Source of the DNA: JBOHWJ01 sp050736615
GTDB lineage: Bacteria; Desulfobacterota; Binatia; Binatales; Binataceae
Reading direction: 5' to 3'
Length of the DNA: 23,986 nt
NCBI GenBank assembly: GCA_050736615.1
Contig: JBOHWL010000010.1
Location: forward strand, 1-23,986
A program made the position numbers and the translations under genes. The first letter of the stretch is position 1. Each line of letters opens with the position of its first letter. Shown piece after piece: positions 15,157 through 23,986 of the stretch. The notes beneath the pieces are model-generated. The model was not told the origin of the DNA. It did no database searches and saw nothing but the letters and a program-made list of their open reading frames with translations.

Positions 15157-16755
15157 TTATAGCGCGCTTTCGTAAGGATCGCGGCGCGGTCCCGCGCGCA
15201 CGGCAAGCAAGCTTGTGATCGCCGCCGGGATCTCCTCGATGACGTCGCCAGCGAGGAAGCCGACCGCCCCAATTCGCTCGGCCACCCGATCGGCCGCGTA
15301 ACCGTGCAAAAAGACGCCGAGTCTGACCGCCTCGGGCGGCGGATAACCCTGCGCCAGCAGGGCGCCGATAATTCCTGAAAGCGAATCGCCCATCCCGGCG
15401 GTCGCCATGCCGGGATTGCCACTGGCATTGATGTGAACCTCATTGCCGGCCGCGATCACCGTGCGCGCCCCCTTGAGCAGGACTTCCGCCCCGGTTAGAT
15501 CCGCCAAGCGCCGCGCGGCACTGATGCGATCCTGATTCACCTGCTTGACCGAAGTGCCGAGCAGTCGCGCCATTTCGCCCGGATGTGGTGTCAGCACCAC
15601 TGCGCCGTGCGCGGCCCTAAGCTGCGCCGGGCCCAGCAAGGCCAGCGAATTGAGGCCGTCGGCGTCGATCAGCAAAGCGCGCTCGGATGCCGCGCCGTGC
15701 TCGATCAGCCATGTGAGCAACCGCTGAACGTCCTTACTGACCCCCATTCCTGGTCCGGTCACCAGCGCGCTCTTGCCCTCAACCAGTTGCGTCAGGCGTT
15801 GAATTGAGCCGTCGGCGGCAAAATGCCCGTCGCGCTCGGGCAACGGCTCAGTCATCAGTTCCGGCGGCCCCGCCGCGACAATTGCAGCGACAGATTCCGG
15901 AATCGCGGCGGTTACCAGGCCCGCCCCGGTCCGCAGAGCGCCGCGCGAAGTCAGCACCGCGGCGCCCGATTTACCGCTCCCTCCCGCGATGATCAGCGCA
16001 TGTCCATAGGTGCCCTTATGCGTATTGCGAGCCCGCGGACGGAGCATTGAGGAACCTTCGGCGGCGTCAATCAACCGACCGCGCGGCGCGATTTCCTCGA
16101 GCGCGCGAGGAGCAAAGCCAATTCTGGCGATTTCCAGTTCGCCACAATACTCGGCACCGGGATAAGACGCATGACCATATTTGGCCAGACCGAAAGTAAC
16201 GGTCAGGGTCGCACGAACGGCGGCGCCCATGACCGCGCCCGTATCCGAGTTGATTCCCGACGGGATATCGACGGCCACCACCGGCGCGCCGAGTTGATTG
16301 ATCGTCGCAATCGCGGCGGCGCCCGGATCGCGCACCAAAGCGTTGAGGCCGGTCCCGAAAATGGCGTCGATTATCACCTCATGCGGCGCGCCATGAATCA
16401 ATGTATTGACCCACTCCGCGCGATCGCATTCGTTCACCAGGCCGCCCTTGGCGACGAAATCGGCACACGCGCGCGCGGCGTCACCTTTGAGATCGTTCAT
16501 CCGCGCAAGCAGGATTACGCGAACCGCGCCACCTAGATCGAGTAGTCGGCGCGCGGCGGTGAAACCGTCGCCACCGTTGTTGCCCTTGCCCGCGATCACC
16601 AACACGCCACGGCCGAACGCGGCCGGCCATCGCAGCGCCACGGCGTTTGCGACGGCGGCACCCGCACGGGTCATCAGTGCGTAGGACGCCACTCCGTACT
16701 TTTGCCGACTCAGCCGATCCAGTTCGCGGCTTTCAGACGCGTTGAGCAGTATCAC
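15157..16755 (-). CDS. nnr: Bifunctional NAD(P)H-hydrate repair enzyme Nnr
   Basis: Repairs hydrated NADH and NADPH. The N-terminal YjeF domain (about 1-230) interconverts the R and S forms and shows GKGNNGGDG (56-64) and DAIFGTG (130-136). The C-terminal ribokinase-like dehydratase (about 240-520) restores NAD(P)H using ADP or ATP and shows HPGE (391-394) and the GMGD site (454-457). Both domains look complete in the 532 aa. The start is GTG with GGAG 7 nt upstream. It follows pdxJ by 27 nt. In many bacteria acpS lies between pdxJ and this gene; it does not here. Confidence 0.95.
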   Translation of the reverse strand: MILLNASESRELDRLSRQKYGVASYALMTRAGAAVANAVALRWPAAFGRGVLVIAGKGNNGGDGFTAARRLLDLGGAVRVILLARMNDLKGDAARACADFVAKGGLVNECDRAEWVNTLIHGAPHEVIIDAIFGTGLNALVRDPGAAAIATINQLGAPVVAVDIPSGINSDTGAVMGAAVRATLTVTFGLAKYGHASYPGAEYCGELEIARIGFAPRALEEIAPRGRLIDAAEGSSMLRPRARNTHKGTYGHALIIAGGSGKSGAAVLTSRGALRTGAGLVTAAIPESVAAIVAAGPPELMTEPLPERDGHFAADGSIQRLTQLVEGKSALVTGPGMGVSKDVQRLLTWLIEHGAASERALLIDADGLNSLALLGPAQLRAAHGAVVLTPHPGEMARLLGTSVKQVNQDRISAARRLADLTGAEVLLKGARTVIAAGNEVHINASGNPGMATAGMGDSLSGIIGALLAQGYPPPEAVRLGVFLHGYAADRVAERIGAVGFLAGDVIEEIPAAITSLLAVRAGPRRDPYESAL

Positions 16756-16782
16756 GATCGTTCTCCGGCCCGATCCTCACCT

Positions 16783-17631
16783 TCAGCGCGACCGCGAAGT
16801 TCGCGGCTTGCGGCGCGCCGCGGCACCATCGATCAACGCCCTCATCTCACCGACCGCACGGCCCATCCCGACCATCAGCGCGCGCGCGACAATCGCGTGG
16901 CCGATGTGCAGCCAATCAAGGCCCTCCAGCGCGGCGACCGGGGCAACATTGCGGTAATTGAGGCCGTGACCGGCATTCGGCTTGAGTTTGAGTTCGCGCG
17001 CAATGGCGATGGCCTGAGCCAGCTTGCCGAGTTCGCGCGCGGCTGCCGCGTCCAGTCGCGCGACAGACGCGACGGCCTTCGCCTCATGGGGACCGGTACG
17101 CCCGACGCCGCGCGCACGCGCAACCATTGACGCTGGCGCGCTGGAATCGGCCAACGCGGCATACGTGCCAGTATGAAGTTCAACGCGATCGGCGCCCAAC
17201 ATCGCGGCCGCCTCAATCTGCCGCGGCTCGGGATCAATGAACAAGCTTACGCCAATATCCGCCATCCGGAGGCGGTCGATGATCGGGCGTAGTCGTTCCT
17301 TCAGCCCGGCGGCGTCGAGCCCACCCTCGGTCGTGACCTCCTGGCGCCGCTCCGGCACCAGGCATACTTCGTCGGGCCGCAACACGATCGCGATTTCGAC
17401 CATCTCCGCCACCGGCGCCATCTCCTGATTGAGATGGATACGGATTGCGTCACGGATACGAGTCAGATCGGCGTCCTGAATATGACGCCGATCCTCGCGC
17501 AGATGAACCGTGATCGCGTTGGCGCCGGCACGCTCAGCCGCCGCCGCCGCCGCCGCCGGATCGGGATAGTCAACGCCGCGAGCCTGCCTGAGCGTGGCGA
17601 CGTGATCAACATTGACGCCGAGCTTGATCAT
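16783..17631 (-). CDS. pdxJ: Pyridoxine 5'-phosphate synthase
   Basis: Joins deoxyxylulose phosphate and 3-amino-2-oxopropyl phosphate to pyridoxine phosphate, the last ring-forming step of the DXP-dependent vitamin B6 pathway. The family start LGVNVDHVATLRQARG is present, followed by VHLREDRRHI (42-51), ELHTGTYA, NAGHGLNYRNV and the phosphate-binding LHIGHAIVARAL near the C-terminus. The ATG at 17631 is used; an in-frame TTG five codons upstream is less likely. The 282-aa length is slightly above usual because of a basic tail. A run of seven alanines (26-32) is encoded by a pure GCC/GCG triplet repeat. Its product PLP is the cofactor of the cysteine desulfurase in this window. Confidence 0.95.
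   Translation of the reverse strand: MIKLGVNVDHVATLRQARGVDYPDPAAAAAAAERAGANAITVHLREDRRHIQDADLTRIRDAIRIHLNQEMAPVAEMVEIAIVLRPDEVCLVPERRQEVTTEGGLDAAGLKERLRPIIDRLRMADIGVSLFIDPEPRQIEAAAMLGADRVELHTGTYAALADSSAPASMVARARGVGRTGPHEAKAVASVARLDAAAARELGKLAQAIAIARELKLKPNAGHGLNYRNVAPVAALEGLDWLHIGHAIVARALMVGMGRAVGEMRALIDGAAARRKPRTSRSR
17537..17557. repeat. Trinucleotide repeat inside pdxJ
   Basis: Seven tandem GCC units on the plus strand, encoding Ala residues 26-32 of PdxJ. Related proteins have a mixed Ala-rich helix at this position, so length change here would probably be tolerated. Confidence 0.6.
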
Positions 17632-17705
17632 ATGTTCGGAAAACAAAACCTGGTTGCAACGGCTGGATCGCGCAACGGTCTCACCGGACCCTCAGGCGGC
17701 GCGCG

Positions 17706-19075
<1,370 letters not shown>

Positions 19076-19079
<4 letters not shown>

Positions 19080-20044
19080 CTGTTTGCCGCCTGTTTTTCC
19101 CGGTACATATGCAGTCTAACCCGCTGCGGCGCCTGACGCACGAGCCGCACCCCTTCGGGCAAATCAACCTGCACCGGCACGTCATGAGAACCCGGCGGAA
19201 TACCCTCGGCTTCGACATAAACGGAGCCCTTGAGGTCCAGCTTTGCCAGTTCCGGCTCGGGGCCTCGAACGGTCACCGAAACCTGTCGCGGCTCGATCTT
19301 GAATTTGTAGCCGCTGTTGCGCACTTCAACCGGCACCGCGTGAAATTCGCGACTGGTGATCACCGGGCTTAAGCTCAACTTGGCGGTCACGGTCTCCGTT
19401 TCGAGACTGACCATCGCGCCCGGGTCGACCAGATCGACTTCGCATGTGAGATTTCCATTGGCGCCGTTGAGGCTGCAAGGATCAGTATCGATGTCTTCAA
19501 GCCGCGCGACGTAACGGCTCGGTCCGACTATCGTTGCGGTTGGTGGCGCCAGCGAAATCGAGGAAACCTTGTAGCCGGTGGCGGGCTTGCCAGTTACGTA
19601 CAGGCGCACGGGCACGTCGCGCGTCACGATCCGGTCGATATCGAGCACAATCTGCGAAGGCGAAATACTGGTGACGTTGGTTTGCCGCGGGACATTAAAG
19701 CTATCCGGACTCAACTTGAACGACGCTTGCCCGATACCCACGCTGGTAAGATCGAGCCTGACGGTCAAGCGGCTGGGATCGATCAACGAGAGCAGCGTGC
19801 GCGGACCGGAAGCCTGAATCTTGACGAAATCGGGATGCGGATTCGTGATCACGTAGCCGGCCGGCAACTCGCGATAGCTCACCGGCACCTGCAGCGAAAT
19901 CATCGCCCCATGCTGGCCTGCGTTGACGAAAATCCAAAGGCCAATAGCGAGTAAAAGCGAGAGCAGGCGCAGGCCGAGATTGCGCCGAAAATGATTGATC
20001 AGCGCCGCCGGCCGCAGCCGCCTGGTTATCTCCTCAAAACGCAT
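19076..20044 (-). CDS. cdaR: CdaA regulatory protein CdaR (YbbR domains)
   Basis: Membrane-anchored protein with repeated YbbR domains that modulates the c-di-AMP cyclase CdaA. One membrane segment lies at about residues 24-41 (LRLLSLLLAIGLWIFV), preceded by a basic cytoplasmic stretch. The rest (about 45-310) is extracytoplasmic, with at least three YbbR-type repeats; segments such as VPVSYRELPAGYVI, VPVRLYVTGKPATGY and VPVEVRNSGYKFKI mark successive units. The 322-aa length fits the family. It lies between cdaA (49 nt upstream) and glmM (4-nt overlap), the conserved cda-glmM module. Sequence conservation is low in this family, so the call rests on both architecture and position. Confidence 0.88.
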
Positions 20045-20093
20045 CCGCCAAGTAAATCCCGCCGCCTGCGGTCCGATTTCTCCAAGCCGCCCA

Positions 20094-20843
20094 TCAGGCC
20101 GGCAAATTCTGCAAAGCCGCCATCAGTTCCATCGGCCGAAGGTCGCGCCGCAGGTCGCCCGCCAGCGCCAGCGAAATTCCGCCGGTTTCCTCTGACACCA
20201 CGATAACGGCGGCGTCGTTATCTTCGGTAAGGCCAATCGCAGCCCGATGGCGCGTGCCCAGCGTCAAACTGACGTTCGGATTTGACGACAACGGCAGCAG
20301 ACAGGCGGCCGCCAATACCTGGTCGCCTTTGATAATCACCGCGCCGTCGTGAAGCGGCGATCCCCGCATGAAGATGGTTTCGAGCAGTTCGGGTGAAACC
20401 TGTCCCTGAATCGTGCGTCCGGTTTCCACGAATTCGTGTAAACCAACGTCCTGCTCAAGCACAATCAAGGCGCCGATGCGGCGCGCCGCAAGCCATTCCG
20501 CCGCCGCCGACAATTCCTGCGCAATATTTGCCACATTGGGCCTGGCGGAAAACAATGAACGCGCCCCCACTCCGGTCAGCGCACGCCGGATATCCGCCTG
20601 AAAAATTACCACTAGTATAACTATGAGGGAGCCGAGGAAATTATTCAGCAGCCAGTTGAGCGTGAACAACCCGAGCATCTGCGAGCCGACGAAGGCGGCC
20701 GCCACGATCAGCAAGCCGATCACCATTTGCATCGTGCGCGTGCCGCGGATCAGCAGAGCGATCCGGTAAATCACATACGCCACGATCAGGATATCCAGAA
20801 AGTCCTGCCATCGTGGTCGCGGTATGACTGCCAGGAAATGCAT
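20094..20843 (-). CDS. cdaA: Diadenylate cyclase CdaA
   Basis: Makes the second messenger c-di-AMP from two ATP. Three hydrophobic membrane segments occupy the N-terminal part (about 14-33, 38-60 and 62-82). The DAC domain follows, with the catalytic SPLHDGAVII (DGA at 166-168) and LGTRHRAAIG (RHR at 198-200). The 249-aa length is typical of the CdaA class rather than DisA. The ATG has a GGGGA site 5 nt upstream. It follows folP by 13 nt and precedes cdaR and glmM, the standard arrangement. Confidence 0.95.
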   Translation of the reverse strand: MHFLAVIPRPRWQDFLDILIVAYVIYRIALLIRGTRTMQMVIGLLIVAAAFVGSQMLGLFTLNWLLNNFLGSLIVILVVIFQADIRRALTGVGARSLFSARPNVANIAQELSAAAEWLAARRIGALIVLEQDVGLHEFVETGRTIQGQVSPELLETIFMRGSPLHDGAVIIKGDQVLAAACLLPLSSNPNVSLTLGTRHRAAIGLTEDNDAAVIVVSEETGGISLALAGDLRRDLRPMELMAALQNLPA

Positions 20844-20856
20844 CTTCGTCCCCGCG

Positions 20857-21717
20857 TCAGCTACGGCTTGCCGCCGCGATTGCCGCCGCCATCCTTATCA
20901 CGGCCGCCGCCGGAGCCGGATCATGCACCCGCACGATTGCCGCCCCCGCGGCGACCGCAAACGCGTTAATCGCGACGGTGCCGTACAGCAACTCGCCCGG
21001 CGTCGAACCGGCAATTCGCCTGATAAAGCTCTTGCGCGACGCCCCTATCAATACCGGATAGCCTAGTCCGCTGATACGGCGCAAACCACCGATTATAAGC
21101 AAGTTGTGCCGTGCGTTTTTGGCGAATCCCAAACCAGGATCGACGATAATGCGCGAGGGCGGCACACCGGCGTCAATGGCACATCGCGACTGACGGCGCA
21201 GGAAGGCGCATACTTCAGCCACCACATCACGATAATGCGCCAACTGTGTCATCACATCGGGAGTTCCCCGCGTGTGCATCAGTACCAGCGCGGCCCTGGT
21301 GTCCACCACCGTCGGCAACATCGCCCGATCGAATTGCAAACCACTGATGTCATTGACGATTACGGCACCTTCTTCCAGCGCCGCGCGTGCCACCGCAGCC
21401 TTGCGGGTGTCGATTGAAATCGGCGAGGTCAGGCGCCGCGCCAGGCCCTTGATAACCGGCAGCACCCGCGCCATCTCGATCTCGGCGCTAACGGCGTGCG
21501 CACCCGGACGGCTGGATTCACCTCCGATATCAATAATGGTGGCGCCCGCCGCTTCCATTTCGAGTCCATGAGCGATCGCGCGCGACGGTTCGAGGAAGCT
21601 GCCGCCGTCCGAAAATGAATCGGGCGTGACATTGAGCACGCCCATCACGGCGGGAAATCGCACTGCGGCACCATTTCGCAGCCGCAGTGCCTGTGCATGG
21701 GCTTTAACAATCGCCAT
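20857..21717 (-). CDS. folP: Dihydropteroate synthase
   Basis: Condenses p-aminobenzoate with dihydropterin pyrophosphate in folate synthesis; the target of sulfonamides. Signatures are GVLNVTPDSFSDGG (26-39), IDIGGESSRPGA, the SIDTRK strand, a NDISG segment, DPGLGFAKN and GASRKSFI. With the ATG at 21717 the protein has 286 aa, normal for the family. The frame is open to 21792, but that extension has no family similarity; no strong ribosome site marks either choice. It follows ftsH, as in E. coli (ftsH-folP-glmM), with cdaA and cdaR inserted before glmM. Confidence 0.94.
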   Translation of the reverse strand: MAIVKAHAQALRLRNGAAVRFPAVMGVLNVTPDSFSDGGSFLEPSRAIAHGLEMEAAGATIIDIGGESSRPGAHAVSAEIEMARVLPVIKGLARRLTSPISIDTRKAAVARAALEEGAVIVNDISGLQFDRAMLPTVVDTRAALVLMHTRGTPDVMTQLAHYRDVVAEVCAFLRRQSRCAIDAGVPPSRIIVDPGLGFAKNARHNLLIIGGLRRISGLGYPVLIGASRKSFIRRIAGSTPGELLYGTVAINAFAVAAGAAIVRVHDPAPAAAVIRMAAAIAAASRS

Positions 21718-21843
21718 CGGCCACGCACAGAATACGCGGCTTAAGCTCGAGAGGTAACAACCGGACCGTGCGAGGCGCGGTCGGTGGCACATTCACGACG
21801 GACAAATCGTGCGCGACGGCGAACGACGCTTCAGCGGCTCAAT

Positions 21844-21875
21844 CCGGAACAGAACCATACTTCGCCGCGTTCCGG
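21844..21875 (-). repeat. Stem-loop just after the ftsH stop
   Basis: Perfect 7-bp arms CCGGAAC/GTTCCGG with an 18-nt loop, starting 2 nt past the ftsH stop, in the 160-nt spacer before folP. There is no T-run, so it is at best a processing or stabilising element. The rest of the spacer shows nothing recognisable. Confidence 0.3.
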
Positions 21876-21877
21876 CG

Positions 21878-23800
<1,923 letters not shown>

Positions 23801-23824
23801 TCCAATCTGAAAATAGCACGCCGG

Positions 23825-23986
23825 TTAAATTCCAGGCAACGAAAGATTCCGCGCCCGTTCAAGCGGCTTGGCCCTCACCTGTAACATGCTGCGCGTTCGT
23901 GGCCCGACCAGCGCCACTTCGGCGCGCAGGATGCCTGGTATCCACAATATCTCATTGCCGCTGGCGACAATCGGCCAGCACAGGCG
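23825..23986 (-). CDS. tilS: tRNA(Ile)-lysidine synthase, C-terminal end
   Basis: Partial gene cut by the window edge; only the last 53 codons and the TAA are present. They include EILWIPGIL and VALVGPRTRSML, which match the C-terminal domain of TilS, where a segment like 'ILWVPG' is common. TilS makes lysidine at position 34 of the minor isoleucine tRNA. The identification is supported by position, since tilS commonly precedes ftsH. The catalytic N-terminal PP-loop domain lies outside the window, so function cannot be confirmed here. Confidence 0.75.
   Translation of the reverse strand, partial: RLCWPIVASGNEILWIPGILRAEVALVGPRTRSMLQVRAKPLERARNLSLPGI

Noticed and set aside
17537..17557. CRISPR or tandem-repeat array
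   Set aside because: It is a simple triplet repeat inside the pdxJ reading frame; no spacer-repeat pattern exists anywhere in the window.
21718..21877. Small gene between ftsH and folP
   Set aside because: The only frames are about 20 codons without a ribosome site or similarity; a 7-bp stem is all that can be described.

Overview
The window looks like a piece of chromosome from a high-GC Gram-negative-type bacterium (about 60% G+C by eye). It holds 20 recognisable housekeeping genes, nearly all short-spaced or overlapping, and all on the minus strand. Read in the direction of transcription (high to low coordinates) the order is tilS(3' end)-ftsH-folP-cdaA-cdaR-glmM-pdxJ-nnr-tsaE-[IS remnant]-lysC-cimA-cysE-cysteine desulfurase-mnmA-mtaB-rnc-era-der-guaA-gltX. 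From general knowledge, the ftsH-folP-cdaA-cdaR-glmM-pdxJ-nnr-tsaE-lysC-cimA order resembles Desulfobacterota ('Deltaproteobacteria') and related phyla. The lineage is an inference; there is no rRNA or other marker here to settle it.

Region by region. Bases 23986-19076 hold the end of tilS, the membrane protease FtsH, folate synthesis (folP), and the c-di-AMP cyclase CdaA with its partner CdaR. CdaR overlaps glmM (cell-wall amino-sugar precursor). Bases 19079-14581 continue with glmM, pdxJ (vitamin B6), nnr (repair of damaged NAD(P)H) and tsaE (t6A tRNA modification). Bases 14580-13844 are the only break in the run. They hold a decayed IS1-family insertion element on the opposite strand, with both terminal inverted repeats and an 8-bp target duplication still visible. 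Bases 13843-10181 carry amino-acid biosynthesis (lysC, cimA, cysE). Bases 9959-6356 carry a tightly coupled sulfur and tRNA-thiolation set (cysteine desulfurase, mnmA, mtaB). Bases 6435-159 carry RNase III, the ribosome-assembly GTPases Era and Der, GMP synthase and glutamyl-tRNA synthetase.

How the genes fit together. Several act on the tRNA anticodon loop: TilS (lysidine 34), TsaE (t6A37), MtaB (adds methylthio to that t6A) and MnmA (2-thiouridine 34). CysE supplies cysteine and the desulfurase takes its sulfur, which MnmA and probably the Fe-S enzyme MtaB need. CdaA, CdaR and GlmM form a well-known second-messenger and cell-wall module. LysC and CimA sit at the heads of the aspartate-family and threonine-independent isoleucine pathways.

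I found no new multi-gene system. The best non-routine observations are the IS remnant with its reconstructed empty site, a pair of overlapping hairpins before lysC, a structured repeat-like spacer between nnr and tsaE, an 80-nt mtaB/rnc overlap with a TTG start, and frequent non-ATG starts. No tRNA, rRNA, CRISPR array, known riboswitch or convincing intrinsic terminator was seen.
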